A stretch of DNA of 64,000 nt from an uncultured Clostridia bacterium (GTDB lineage: Bacteria > Bacillota > Clostridia > TANB77 > CAG-508), in the NCBI GenBank assembly GCA_934130085.1, contig CAKOXK010000001.1, positions 186,001 through 250,000 on the forward strand, given 5' to 3'. The position numbers and the translations under genes are program-made. The first letter of the stretch is position 1, and each line of letters starts with the position of its first letter. The notes under the pieces were generated by a model. It worked only from the letters and a program-made list of their open reading frames with translations, did not search any database and had not been told where the DNA came from. Below, one piece after another: positions 1-9,775 of the stretch.

Positions 1-831
1 ATGCTAGTTCCTATTGATTATAATAATATATTAATAGGAGGAACTTACATTAGTGCATACAAAGAAAATCAAAGATTGGTATTTGATTATTCTGGTAACA
101 AAATTGAAACAAGATTTACAAGTTATAATAAAGTTGACGACAATCATGCAGTAATAATAGATGAAAACAACAATTACAACATCGTGGATAAAAACAACAA
201 CAAATTATTAAGAGGAGAATATGTTTATATAGAGCATTTCTCAAAAGATCTGTATATTGCAACTCAAGGAAATAGAACAGGCTTAATATCTTCATCAGAA
301 AGAATATTAATTTCAATGAAATATAGCACTATGCAAAAAATTGAAGGAACAAACTTATTGCAAGCAACAACACCAGATGATGGAAGAGTTGATTTAATCA
401 ATGAAAACGGTGAAATTACAACAGGAATAAATAACGCAAAAATCACCAAAAAAGATAATTATTTAGTAATGACTTCTAATAATGAAAGAAAGTATTTCGA
501 TATGAATGGCAAAGAGATAACATATCAGAAAATAGAACCAAACAATAAATTATATGCCTCATATAAAAATGGAAAATGGGGATTTGTTGATGCAAATCAA
601 AAGGTAGTTGTAGATTATAAATATGATTTTGTAACAGAATTTCAAAATGGAGTTGCTGGATTTAAAATTAACGGATTATGGGGAGTTCTTTCAGATGATG
701 GAAAAGTACAACTAGAGGCAACATATCAAATAAATTCAAATGATGTAAAATTTTTATCAAAATATTATGAAGTATACAATGGAATAGGAGTTCCAATGTA
801 TTCAGGAGATAAAGTAGAAAATGAAGATTAG
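1..831 (+). CDS. WG-repeat protein, probably the C-terminal part of a longer gene
   Basis: The frame is open from the first base, so the true start may lie outside the window. The last third contains two clear WG-type repeats (GKWGFVDANQKVVVDYKY around residues 194-211 and LWGVLSDDGK around residue 225), each a Trp-Gly followed by a short beta stretch. WG repeats are beta-rich modules of unknown biochemical role, often in surface or secreted proteins. No signal peptide or membrane segment is visible in the portion present. The stop codon overlaps the start of the next gene by 11 nt, which suggests co-transcription with the PLP enzyme. Function is not assignable. Confidence 0.75.
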   Translation: MLVPIDYNNILIGGTYISAYKENQRLVFDYSGNKIETRFTSYNKVDDNHAVIIDENNNYNIVDKNNNKLLRGEYVYIEHFSKDLYIATQGNRTGLISSSERILISMKYSTMQKIEGTNLLQATTPDDGRVDLINENGEITTGINNAKITKKDNYLVMTSNNERKYFDMNGKEITYQKIEPNNKLYASYKNGKWGFVDANQKVVVDYKYDFVTEFQNGVAGFKINGLWGVLSDDGKVQLEATYQINSNDVKFLSKYYEVYNGIGVPMYSGDKVENED

Positions 832-2053
832 TAAAGAAGTAATTGAATTAGTTAATAAGAGTGAAAATGAAGTGCAAGCTCAGTTTAAGGATGTAGAAAG
901 AATATGTGAGAAAAATACATACAAGGTTCTAAAAGCATTTCAAGATAATTCTTTATCTGAAATACATTTTGGAGAAACAACAGGATATGGTTATAATGAT
1001 ATAGGAAGAGATGTTACAGAAAAAATATTTGCACAAATTTTTAATACAGAAGATAGTCTGGTAAGAGGCCAATTTATTTCGGCCTCTCATGCATTAAATG
1101 TAACTTTTTTTGCATTATTAAGACCTAATGATACACTTCTAAGTATCTGCGGAAAGCCTTATGATACAATGGATGAGGTAATAGGAATAAAAGAAAATAA
1201 AAGCTCACTAAAATCTTTTGGAATTAAGTATGAACAAATTGATTTAATAGATAATGATTTTGATTATGCAAAAATAGAAGAGAGACTCTCAAAAGGCAAT
1301 GTAAAAGTGTGTGAGATACAACGCTCAAGAGGATATTCATTAAGAGAAAGCATCTCACTAGATAAAATAAAAAAAGTAGTTGAAACAATTAGAAAAGTAA
1401 ACAAAGATGTAATTATTATGTGCGATAATTGCTATGGTGAATTAACCAATGAAATTGAACCAAGTGATATTGGATGCGATATTTTAGTAGGTTCATTAAT
1501 TAAAAATCTAGGAGGAGGTATAGCACCTAATGGAGCTTATGTTGTCGGAAAAAGAGAGCTTATAGAACTTGTATCTGAAAGATTGACCTTACCTGGAGAA
1601 GGAAGAGAAGTAGGACCAACACTTGGAATGAACAGAAGAATATTACAAGGATTATTCTTCGCACCATCAGTTGTAGCAGCAAGCTTAAAAACTGCAATAC
1701 TTACAAGCAAGGTAATGCAAAATTTGGGATACGATGTATCACCTAAATTCGATGAAAAAAGAAGTGACATAGTTCAAACAATTATATTCAATGATGAACA
1801 AAAACTAATAAAATATTGTCAAGGGATTCAAATGGGTTCTCCAGTTGATTCAAATTCAATTCCTGTACCAGATGATATGCCAGGATATGATGATAAAGTT
1901 ATAATGGCGGCAGGAGCATTTACACAAGGTTCATCAATAGAGCTAAGTTGTGACGCACCATTAAGAAAACCTTATGTAGCATATCAGCAAGGAGGACTAA
2001 CATACGAATATGGCAAGCTTGGACTAATGCATGCTGTACAAAATATTATGTAA
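821..2053 (+). CDS. Methionine gamma-lyase family / aluminium-resistance-type PLP enzyme
   Basis: This 410-residue protein matches the fold type I PLP enzyme family annotated as methionine gamma-lyase family or 'aluminium resistance protein' (YnbB-like). The likely PLP-binding lysine is K228 in SLIKNLGGG, followed by the glycine-rich IAPNGAYVVG. The N-terminal region has the family stretch GETTGYGYNDIGRD. Length is normal for the family. In many Firmicutes this gene sits near hfq and miaA, which are not seen here. It starts within the end of the preceding frame. Family assignment is firm, but the substrate is not known from sequence. Confidence 0.9.
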   Translation: MKISKEVIELVNKSENEVQAQFKDVERICEKNTYKVLKAFQDNSLSEIHFGETTGYGYNDIGRDVTEKIFAQIFNTEDSLVRGQFISASHALNVTFFALLRPNDTLLSICGKPYDTMDEVIGIKENKSSLKSFGIKYEQIDLIDNDFDYAKIEERLSKGNVKVCEIQRSRGYSLRESISLDKIKKVVETIRKVNKDVIIMCDNCYGELTNEIEPSDIGCDILVGSLIKNLGGGIAPNGAYVVGKRELIELVSERLTLPGEGREVGPTLGMNRRILQGLFFAPSVVAASLKTAILTSKVMQNLGYDVSPKFDEKRSDIVQTIIFNDEQKLIKYCQGIQMGSPVDSNSIPVPDDMPGYDDKVIMAAGAFTQGSSIELSCDAPLRKPYVAYQQGGLTYEYGKLGLMHAVQNIM

Positions 2054-2175
2054 TTAGAAAAGGTACATTTTAAATTACTTTTTTAAAATAATAATAGTTT
2101 TGCAAAAGAAAAGGTTAAATAATAAAGCTAAAAATAAAAATAGATAAATGCAATTTTAGATAAAAAGGAATAGAA

Positions 2176-3390
2176 ATGAAGGTAATTGTAGTTGGGGGTG
2201 GCCCCGCAGGAATGTGCGCAGCAATCTCTGCAAAAAAATCAGGTTATGATGTAATTTTACTGGAAAAAACAAGTAGACTTGGAAAAAAGCTTAGCATTAC
2301 AGGAAAAGGTAGGTGCAATATAACAAGTAGCTTAGATATGTCAGAATTTATACAAAACATCCCTGGAAACGGCAGATTTTTATATAGTGCATTTCAGAAT
2401 TTTACAAATAAAGACATACTAAACTTGATAAATATCCCAACAAAAAATGAAAGAGGAAATCGTGTATTTCCTGTAAGCGATAGAGCGGAAGATGTAGTTG
2501 AAGCATTAAAAAGAAAGCTTGATGGAGTAAAAATTGAATATAATACAAAAGCAGAAAAAATTCTAGTAAAAGATAATCAAGTATATGGTGTAAAAACAAA
2601 AAACAAAATATATGAAGCGGACAAAGTTATAATTGCAACAGGAGGTCTAAGTTATCCAATGACAGGGTCTACTGGAGATGGATATGAAATGGCAAAACAA
2701 GTAAGCCATACAGTAACAGAGCTAAAACCATCATTAGTTGCAATGACTACAGAAGGAGAATCATTAGAAGAGTGTCAAATGCTTCAAGGCTTAACTCTGA
2801 AAAATGTTGCAATAAAAGTATTTGAAAATAATAAAAAGGTATATGATGATTTTGGAGAAATGTTATTCACACATTTTGGTATATCTGGACCAATAGTGCT
2901 AAGTGCCTCAGCACATTTAGTTAGAACAAAAATGAAAAACGCTATTTTTGAGATAGATTTAAAACCAGGACTAACAGAAGAAAAACTTCAAGAAAGAATT
3001 TTGCGTGATTTTGATAAATACAAAAACAAGGAAATTAGAAATGGTTTAAACGATTTATTACCAAAAGCAATGATTCCAGTGATAATAGAAAAATCAAATA
3101 TAGACGAAAACAAAAAAATAAATGAAATAAAAAAAGAAGAAAGAAACAAACTTGTAGAAAATATTAAACACTTTAAAATTCAAATAACGGGATTTAGACC
3201 AATAAAAGAAGCAATAGTAACAGCAGGCGGAATAAATGTAAAAGAAATTAATCCAAAAACAATGCAGTCAAAAATAGTAAAAGGATTATATTTTGCAGGA
3301 GAAATAATAGATGTTGATGCTTATACCGGAGGATTTAATTTACAAATAGCATATTCAACAGGCTTTACTGCAGGAAAATGCTTGGAATAA
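2176..3390 (+). CDS. HI0933/BaiN-type NAD(P)/FAD-dependent oxidoreductase
   Basis: A 404-residue flavoprotein. The N-terminus carries the FAD-binding Rossmann motif VVGGGPAGMCAA (residues 5-16) followed about 15 residues later by the acidic LLEK. The C-terminal FAD motif GLYFAGEIIDVDAYTGGFN is typical of the HI0933 (aminoacetone oxidase/BaiN-like) family, where the protein is about 400 residues. The SD is AAAAGGAAT just before the ATG. It is followed 24 nt later by yigZ, likely in the same transcript. The physiological substrate is unknown; the BaiN name reflects one bile-acid enzyme in the family and should not be read as a function here. Confidence 0.9.
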   Translation: MKVIVVGGGPAGMCAAISAKKSGYDVILLEKTSRLGKKLSITGKGRCNITSSLDMSEFIQNIPGNGRFLYSAFQNFTNKDILNLINIPTKNERGNRVFPVSDRAEDVVEALKRKLDGVKIEYNTKAEKILVKDNQVYGVKTKNKIYEADKVIIATGGLSYPMTGSTGDGYEMAKQVSHTVTELKPSLVAMTTEGESLEECQMLQGLTLKNVAIKVFENNKKVYDDFGEMLFTHFGISGPIVLSASAHLVRTKMKNAIFEIDLKPGLTEEKLQERILRDFDKYKNKEIRNGLNDLLPKAMIPVIIEKSNIDENKKINEIKKEERNKLVENIKHFKIQITGFRPIKEAIVTAGGINVKEINPKTMQSKIVKGLYFAGEIIDVDAYTGGFNLQIAYSTGFTAGKCLE

Positions 3391-3414
3391 AGTAAAATTA
3401 TTAAGGAAATAGTA

Positions 3415-4056
3415 ATGATTAAAACTATAAAGAAAAATGAAGAAACAGAAATAACTGTAAAAAAATCAACATTTATAGCTAATATTTTCAGAGTGGATAG
3501 TGAAGAAGAAGCCAAAGAGAAAATAAAGAATATATGTAAAAAATACTTTGATGCAAAACATAATTGCTATGCTTATAGGATTTTAAAGCAAGAAGAAGAT
3601 AGAACTACAGAAATTACTAAATTCTCAGATAACAAAGAACCACAAGGAACAGCAGGAGGCCAAATATTAGAGGTAATAAAAAATAGTCAGCTTTATAATG
3701 TAATTATAGTAGTTACAAGATACTTTGGAGGAATTTTATTAGGAACTGGAGGACTATCAAGAGCATATTCAGAATCGGCACAAAAAGTAGTACAAAAAGC
3801 AGAGGTTTTGGAACAAACAATAGGAAACGAGTATATAATAAAATGTGGGTATGAAGACCAAAATGAAATTTTATATGAATTAAAAAAACAAAGTATTAAA
3901 ATAAAAAAAACAGAATATAAAGAAAAGATAGAAATTACAATATCCATTTCAAAAGAAAATATAGAACTGTTAAACAAGATTGAAGAGTTAAAGTATAAAA
4001 CAAAAGATAAAATAGAAATAATACAATCAAAACAAAACGAAATTATGGATATATAA
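3415..4056 (+). CDS. YigZ/IMPACT family protein (UPF0029)
   Basis: A 213-residue protein. The N-terminal IMPACT domain is recognisable from KKSTFIANIFRVDSEEEA, the DAKHNCYAYRI stretch, DNKEPQGTAGGQILE and VTRYFGGILLGTGGLSRAYSES (residues about 95-120), which are hallmark motifs. The C-terminal third is a ferredoxin-like DUF1949-type domain. The role in bacteria is not settled. The gene has an AAGGAAAT ribosome-binding site and is followed by a strong bidirectional terminator before the convergent dacF-like gene. Confidence 0.92.
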   Translation: MIKTIKKNEETEITVKKSTFIANIFRVDSEEEAKEKIKNICKKYFDAKHNCYAYRILKQEEDRTTEITKFSDNKEPQGTAGGQILEVIKNSQLYNVIIVVTRYFGGILLGTGGLSRAYSESAQKVVQKAEVLEQTIGNEYIIKCGYEDQNEILYELKKQSIKIKKTEYKEKIEITISISKENIELLNKIEELKYKTKDKIEIIQSKQNEIMDI

Positions 4057-4101
4057 AGACAAATATACTTGACAAGATAATAGAAAATATAATTCACTAA
4101 T

Positions 4102-4145
4102 AAAAGTACATTCTAGAATTTTATTAAATTTTAGAATGTACTTTT
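4102..4145. terminator. Bidirectional intrinsic terminator between yigZ and the carboxypeptidase gene
   Basis: A perfect 14-bp inverted repeat (4102-4115 with 4132-4145) whose loop can pair further (AATTT/AAATT). A-rich and T-rich ends on both sides give a U-tract in either direction. It lies between convergent genes. The remaining 125 bases to 4272 show nothing else recognisable. Confidence 0.85.
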
Positions 4146-4272
4146 TAATACTTTACTTTTTAATATTAAGTGCCAAAAAGAGAAGTACTTTATTTAAATA
4201 ATTATTATACATAAGTGGCATGCAATAGTATGTAGAATTAATAAGATGTTACCTCTTGAATTAATTAAGTCA

Positions 4273-5496
4273 TTAAGCATACACTTTAAGCAACATTTTA
4301 TAGTAATCTTTTATGCTTCTTCTTTCTACATTATTTGCTGCTAGTATATCTATTGTTTCTATTATTTCTTCGCCATTCTTTACTATAATGTTACCAACTT
4401 TTTCATTCTTTTGTATTGGAGCTTCTTTATAGCTTATAGAATTTGTTTCAAATGTAATGTCTTTATTGGTTGCTAGGCTTTTTATTTTATAATTGCCAAG
4501 TACAACTCTTAATTTATTTTGAGCTTTATTTATTGTTATTCTTTCCAAATTTATATATTGCCAATTATTGAACTCTTCTGTTATCTCTGTTTCCAGGTTT
4601 TCATATCTATAGTTTTTGAATGCATAGTTTATTAACTTTACAGTATCTTCTGCTCTGTATTTCCTTGAATCAGCAGCTAAAACTATTATTATAAAATCAA
4701 GATTATTTCTTTTTACTGATGTTACTAAACATCTTCCTGCGTTGTTTGTAAACCCTGTTTTTACTCCATAAACACCTTCTACATTGTTACAAAGTACTTC
4801 ATTCGTATTTTTTATTTCTTTTGGAACATTATTAATTTGGATAGTGTAATTTACAGTTTTAACTATTTTGGCAAATTTCTCATTTTTCAATGCATAATCA
4901 GTTATTAGTGCCAACTCATAAGGAGTTGTGTAATGATTTGGGTCATCTAAACCATGAGGTGTTACAAAATGAGTTTTAGTAAGCCCAAGATCTTTTGCCT
5001 TTTTATTCATAAGTGATATAAAATTTTCGGTATTTTCTGCTATTGCTATTGAAAGCGCTACTGCGCAATCATTTCCTGATCTAAGCAGTAAACCATAGAG
5101 AAGATCATTTATTGTGATTTTATCATCTTTTTTTAACCCTAATGTTGAACCCTGCACGTGACTGACTTTCTCAGGGATAGTAAATTCTTCTTTTAAATTA
5201 TTGCAATTTTCTAGCACAATTATAGCTGTCATTATTTTCGTGGTTGAAGCCATTGCAGTTTCTTTATCTATATCTTTACCATAAAGAGCTCTTTTTGAAA
5301 GTCTATCAAATATTATATATCTTCTCGAATTTAATATTGGAATTTTTTCCTTATTTTCATTATTAGCAAAACTTATATTTTGTAATGAGAGTTGGATAAG
5401 CAAGAAAACAGTTAATAAAATTATACTTATTATTTTAAGAAAAATATTTTTTTGCTTAAAACTAAGCTTATGTTTGATTTTAAATTTCTTTTTCAT
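4273..5496 (-). CDS. D-alanyl-D-alanine carboxypeptidase (DacF/DacB-like, penicillin-binding protein 5 family)
   Basis: A 407-residue low-molecular-weight PBP that trims pentapeptide stems of peptidoglycan. The three active-site motifs are present: S84-T-T-K87 (SxxK), S140-G-N142 and K246-T-G248. A hydrophobic N-terminal segment (about residues 20-44) is an uncleaved anchor or signal peptide. The region after about residue 310 fits the beta-rich PBP5 C-terminal domain. In Bacillus the sporulation paralogue dacF precedes the spoIIA operon; here the gene stands alone, so a vegetative or sporulation role cannot be told apart. The SD GAGGT precedes the ATG. Confidence 0.93.
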   Translation of the reverse strand: MKKKFKIKHKLSFKQKNIFLKIISIILLTVFLLIQLSLQNISFANNENKEKIPILNSRRYIIFDRLSKRALYGKDIDKETAMASTTKIMTAIIVLENCNNLKEEFTIPEKVSHVQGSTLGLKKDDKITINDLLYGLLLRSGNDCAVALSIAIAENTENFISLMNKKAKDLGLTKTHFVTPHGLDDPNHYTTPYELALITDYALKNEKFAKIVKTVNYTIQINNVPKEIKNTNEVLCNNVEGVYGVKTGFTNNAGRCLVTSVKRNNLDFIIIVLAADSRKYRAEDTVKLINYAFKNYRYENLETEITEEFNNWQYINLERITINKAQNKLRVVLGNYKIKSLATNKDITFETNSISYKEAPIQKNEKVGNIIVKNGEEIIETIDILAANNVERRSIKDYYKMLLKVYA

Positions 5497-5632
5497 AATT
5501 AATACCTCAGTAAAATATATGAGAAATATTTTTTTTAATTCATAAGAACTTAATTTTTTACTTATGTTTGCAAATAAATAGTAAAATTAATAAATTAATT
5601 TTATAAGGTAAATAAATCGTAATTCAAAATTA

Positions 5633-5699
5633 GACAGTAACTAGAACAAAAGTAATTTGAAATTAGAAAAATAGACTTAAATTACTGTCGAAAAAATAT
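5633..5699. promoter_or_regulatory. Inverted repeat with a Spo0A-box-like sequence between divergent genes
   Basis: The 349-base divergent gap between the carboxypeptidase and adhesin genes holds an 8-bp inverted repeat, GACAGTAA (5633-5640) and TTACTGTC (5682-5689). The second arm runs into TGTCGAAAAAA (5686 onward), which matches the Spo0A box consensus TGTCGAA. This could be an operator for either gene. No binding evidence exists from sequence alone. The rest of the gap is AT-rich apart from the promoter at 5733. Confidence 0.35.
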
Positions 5700-5732
5700 C
5701 ATAAGTTATTTTAGACAAAATTTTTGTAGGTA

Positions 5733-5761
5733 TTGCAAAATCAAACCCGTTATACTATAAT
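5733..5761 (+). promoter_or_regulatory. Sigma-A type promoter for the thioester adhesin gene
   Basis: TTGCAA (5733-5738), a 17-bp spacer and a perfect TATAAT (5756-5761). The predicted transcript has a leader of about 78 nt containing an 8-bp hairpin (TTTTTGCA with TGCAAAAA) before the SD TGGAGA. I see no known riboswitch consensus in the leader. Confidence 0.7.
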
Positions 5762-5845
5762 ATAAACGTATGGGTGGCTTTTTGCATAAAAAGGTATTTT
5801 TTGCAAAAAACTATATACAACAAAAAGAATAAATGGAGATAAAAA

Positions 5846-8800
5846 ATGAAAAAGTTAAAGAAAGTTTCTATAATTTTAGCATTAGTATTTGCATTATTAA
5901 TTTTTACTGTAAAAAGCGTAATGGCTGCACCAACATCAGTGTATTTTAAATTATATAATGCAATTGGAAGACCTACAGGTTATTACTTTGTAAGTACACA
6001 AACAGGTGCATATAAACCTGATATAAAAATAGTAAAAGCAAGTTCATCAGGAGTTCCTGAGCAAGAAACAAATGATACTGCCTACTACTGTTTAAAAAAT
6101 GGTATAGGATTTGGAGCAGCAGACTCTAGAGCAATTGATACAATTGAATATACTCAGTATTTTGATATGAAAAATCCTAATGCCATAAATGAACCTTATC
6201 GTTCAGCTCTTCCTACAGATGAAGCAACATACAATAAAGTAATGTGGTTACTTGAAAATTTCTGCATACCACAAGATGAAAACTCTAAAAAGATTTTGTT
6301 AAAAGCAGCAGGATTAAGTGAAGATGCTTTTGATAAATACAATGTTAGTGGTAAAGAGCAAGCAGATGTTCAAAAAGATATAATTGAGGCAATTCAGCAA
6401 GCTGCAATTTGGCATTATACAAATCCATCTGGTGAGTTCCATGTAACTGATTCACCTGTATTTCAATATGCAGCATCAGCCAATGGTACAAAGATGGAAC
6501 TTGAAAAATTATCTTCAAAACAAGATTTAGCTGATTCTCCAATTGATGATTTATATGAATACTTAATAACTGGAGCAGAAAATGCGGTAAAAGCCGGTTA
6601 TACTTATACTACAGCAAGCCAAGCTAACCCAATTTCATTTGACAAGTCAAATGCTACAGTTTCAACAACAAGTGATTACTTTTTAGTTGGACCATATAAG
6701 CTAAATGTTAAAGGTTCTACTATAACAACATTTAATGCAACTATTACTGATGGAACAAATACTTTATCAGATGTTACAATTTTAGGAGAGGACAAGAAGA
6801 CTCCTCTTAATGGAAATTCTGTTAATGAGAAAATAAGTAATGGATTAAACAAGAACTTTTATATAGCTGTTCCTTTAAATACATCAGCTCCAAGTATAAC
6901 TATAAATGTAAGTTCATCATATACAGCAACTTCTGAAACTTTCTACTCAACATCAGCAAATACAATCAATTCACAACAACCAGTTGTACAAATTAAAAAG
7001 ATTGTTAATAAAGATGAAGTAACTGATACAAAGCAAATAGCAAAACCTTCTTTTGACTTAGCATTAAGAAAATATATAACTAAATTAAATGGGGAAGATC
7101 TTGAAGTATCAAGAGAACCAAAATATACTCAAGAATATTTAAAACAATTAGCGACAGAAACAGGAACTACAATTGAAAAAACTACATTAGTAAAAGAGCA
7201 TACAAAAAATCCTGTATCAGTTAAAAAAGGTGATAAAGTTTTATATACAATAAGAATCTATAATGAGGGTCAAGTTGATGGCACTGCTAGTGAGATTACT
7301 GATTATTTACCTTCAGGATTGAAACTTGTAGAAAATAGCCAGATAAATTCACAATATAATTGGAAGATGTATGATAAAGACGGAAAAGAAACAACTGATT
7401 ATACTAAATGCTCATACATTAAATCAGAGGCTCTAAAAGATAAAAAAATAAAAGCATTTAATGTAGCACCAGCAAATGGAGTATATGAGATTAGCAGTGA
7501 TTATGTTCAAGTAGAATGTGAGGTTATTGAAGATACAGGAACAACAGACAAGCACTTAAAGAACATTGCTGAAATCACAAAATCAAATAATGATCAAAAT
7601 TTATCTGATAGAGATTCAAAACCAGATGATTTAAATGATTCACAAAAATCAAATTATGAGCCAGGTACTTCTGAAAAGGGTAAAGGCTATGAAGATGATG
7701 ATGATTATGAAGACTTAGTAGTTCCAGGTAGATATTTTGATTTGGCATTACGTAAGTTCATATCAAAGATAAATGATAAATCTTATGATAGAGCACCAGT
7801 AGTTGATGTTACACCACTTCTTTCTGGTAGTACAACAGCATCATATAAACATATTAAGAGCCCTGTAAGTGTAGAGGCCGGAGATTACGTTATATATACA
7901 ATTAGAGTATATAACGAAGGACAAGTCGATGGATATGTTGATGAAATAGTTGATCACTTACCACCAGAACTTGAATTTGTAAATGATGACTTTAATGCAG
8001 AAAACGGATGGGTACTTGATACATCAGACACAACGCAAAGAACGATTAAAACAACAAAATTATCTAAAGAAAATGATAAAGATAATATAATAAAAGCATT
8101 TAACCAACAAACAAAAGAAATCAGTTATAAAGAATTATACGTAAAATGTCTTGTAAAGAAAACAGCACCAACACAAAAGGTAATTACTAATATAGCTGAA
8201 ATTACAAAGAGTTCAAATGAATATAATCTAGTTGATAGAGATAATAAGGCAAATGCAACATTACCATCAGATAATGACTTACCAAACTACAAAGGAAACT
8301 CAAACAATAAATCTGATTTGACTGATAAAGACTATCATTATGAAGGTCAAGAAGATGATGATGATTTCGAAAAGATAATTCTTGAAAAATTCGACTTAGC
8401 ACTTAGAAAATTCATAACAGGAGTTAATAATGAAGAAATAACATCTAGAATTCCTCAAGTTGATAAATCAAAGTTTGGAACAATTGTTGATGGAAAAGAA
8501 GTAACAACATGCACATACAATCATACAAAAGATCCAGTTAGAGTTGCTCAAAATGATGTAGTAACATACACAATAAGAATTTATAATGAGGGTACAAAAG
8601 CTGGATATGCAGCAGTTGTTAAAGATGATATTCCAGATGGACTTGAGTTTTTACCTGATAATGAAACAAATAAAACATACAGATGGAAATTATTTGATGA
8701 AAATATGAACGAAACATCTGATGTTTCAAAGGCAAAATATATTTCAACTGATTATTTATCAAAAGAACAAGAAAAAGAAGCTGGAAGTAATTTATTAAAG

Positions 8801-9634
8801 GCATTTGATGCTGGAACAATGGATGAACCAGATCATAGAGATGTTAAAGTAGCATTTAAAGTTACAGAGCCAAATACATCAGATAGAATAATAATTAACA
8901 AAGCACAAATATCAAAACATACTGATGAAAAAGGAGAAACACCAAATGATGTAGACTCAGTTCCTGATAAATGGAATGATGGAGAAGACGACCAAGATAT
9001 TGAAAAAATATATGTAAAATACTTTGACTTATCATTAAGAAAATGGGTTACACAAGCAATCGTAATTGAAGATGGTGAGGAAAAAGTTATGGAAACAGGC
9101 CATTACGCTGAGCAAGATCCTGAACCAGTTGTAAAAGTTGAAATTAATAAGAAGAGATTGAATGATACAGTAATCAAATTTAGATATAGCATTAGAGTAA
9201 AGAATGAAGGAGAGATAGAAGGTTATGCAACTGAAATCTCAGACTATATACCAAATGGATTAAAATTCAATCAAGCTGATAATCCAAAGTGGAAAGAAGT
9301 TAACGGAAAAATTACAACAGACCAATTAAAAGATACACTATTAAAACCAGGTGATACAGCTACAGTAGATGTACTTCTTACATGGGTAAACAGTGAAGAT
9401 AACATGGGTGTAATGACAAACGTTGCAGAAATAAGCAAAGACAAGAATGATAGCAACACAAAAGATATTGACTCAACACCAAACAATAAAAAGAGTGGCG
9501 AAGATGATATAGATGATGCACCTGTTGCATTAACAGTTGTTGCAGGTTCAAAACCAACATACATTATATTAATAAGCTCAATACTAGCAATAATCGGAGC
9601 ATCAGTATTTGTAATTAAGAAATATGTTCTATAA
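5846..9634 (+). CDS. Cys-Gln thioester-domain surface adhesin with four isopeptide-type repeats
   Basis: A 1262-residue secreted surface protein. Residues 1-28 are a signal peptide ending VMAAP. The N-terminal domain resembles Gram-positive thioester adhesin domains: C82 in YYCLKNG and Q185 in the TED-type motif QAAIW (185-189) are positioned to form the internal Cys-Gln thioester that reacts with host surface amines. Four repeats follow, each opening FDLALRK or a close variant at residues 403, 631, 849 and 1060 (spacing 211-228). They contain NIAEIT-like strands near their ends and are joined by Asp/Glu-rich linkers. The Lys of LRK and Asn of NIAEI suggest intramolecular isopeptide bonds (inference). 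The C-terminus is a membrane helix (about 1237-1260) with no LPXTG, so anchoring appears to be by membrane rather than sortase. Confidence 0.85.
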   Translation: MKKLKKVSIILALVFALLIFTVKSVMAAPTSVYFKLYNAIGRPTGYYFVSTQTGAYKPDIKIVKASSSGVPEQETNDTAYYCLKNGIGFGAADSRAIDTIEYTQYFDMKNPNAINEPYRSALPTDEATYNKVMWLLENFCIPQDENSKKILLKAAGLSEDAFDKYNVSGKEQADVQKDIIEAIQQAAIWHYTNPSGEFHVTDSPVFQYAASANGTKMELEKLSSKQDLADSPIDDLYEYLITGAENAVKAGYTYTTASQANPISFDKSNATVSTTSDYFLVGPYKLNVKGSTITTFNATITDGTNTLSDVTILGEDKKTPLNGNSVNEKISNGLNKNFYIAVPLNTSAPSITINVSSSYTATSETFYSTSANTINSQQPVVQIKKIVNKDEVTDTKQIAKPSFDLALRKYITKLNGEDLEVSREPKYTQEYLKQLATETGTTIEKTTLVKEHTKNPVSVKKGDKVLYTIRIYNEGQVDGTASEITDYLPSGLKLVENSQINSQYNWKMYDKDGKETTDYTKCSYIKSEALKDKKIKAFNVAPANGVYEISSDYVQVECEVIEDTGTTDKHLKNIAEITKSNNDQNLSDRDSKPDDLNDSQKSNYEPGTSEKGKGYEDDDDYEDLVVPGRYFDLALRKFISKINDKSYDRAPVVDVTPLLSGSTTASYKHIKSPVSVEAGDYVIYTIRVYNEGQVDGYVDEIVDHLPPELEFVNDDFNAENGWVLDTSDTTQRTIKTTKLSKENDKDNIIKAFNQQTKEISYKELYVKCLVKKTAPTQKVITNIAEITKSSNEYNLVDRDNKANATLPSDNDLPNYKGNSNNKSDLTDKDYHYEGQEDDDDFEKIILEKFDLALRKFITGVNNEEITSRIPQVDKSKFGTIVDGKEVTTCTYNHTKDPVRVAQNDVVTYTIRIYNEGTKAGYAAVVKDDIPDGLEFLPDNETNKTYRWKLFDENMNETSDVSKAKYISTDYLSKEQEKEAGSNLLKAFDAGTMDEPDHRDVKVAFKVTEPNTSDRIIINKAQISKHTDEKGETPNDVDSVPDKWNDGEDDQDIEKIYVKYFDLSLRKWVTQAIVIEDGEEKVMETGHYAEQDPEPVVKVEINKKRLNDTVIKFRYSIRVKNEGEIEGYATEISDYIPNGLKFNQADNPKWKEVNGKITTDQLKDTLLKPGDTATVDVLLTWVNSEDNMGVMTNVAEISKDKNDSNTKDIDSTPNNKKSGEDDIDDAPVALTVVAGSKPTYIILISSILAIIGASVFVIKKYVL

Positions 9635-9661
9635 ATATATAAATTAACCAATATTTAAATC

Positions 9662-9717
9662 CAATTTGTAATGCAAAATTTGTGTTAGATTATAATGCAA
9701 TTTGGCATTACAAATTG
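9662..9717. repeat. Palindrome downstream of the adhesin gene, possible terminator
   Basis: A perfect 13-bp inverted repeat (9662-9674 with 9705-9717) with a 30-nt loop. There is no long T-tract after it, so it is an imperfect terminator. It may act on mRNA stability or transcription of the adhesin gene, or separate it from the next gene. The 141-base gap holds nothing else. Confidence 0.5.
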
Positions 9718-9775
9718 ACTTATATATATGAATAGATAAATGAAAATATGTTTTATAGATGATAGGAGTATATAG

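Noticed and set aside
5768..5845. A riboswitch (c-di-GMP or other) in the adhesin leader
   Set aside because: The leader is short and has only an 8-bp hairpin; none of the conserved riboswitch core sequences known to me is present.
7052..9100. The four adhesin repeats as a recent DNA-level tandem duplication
   Set aside because: The repeats align at the protein level only; the DNA has diverged and unit lengths differ, so the duplication is old.
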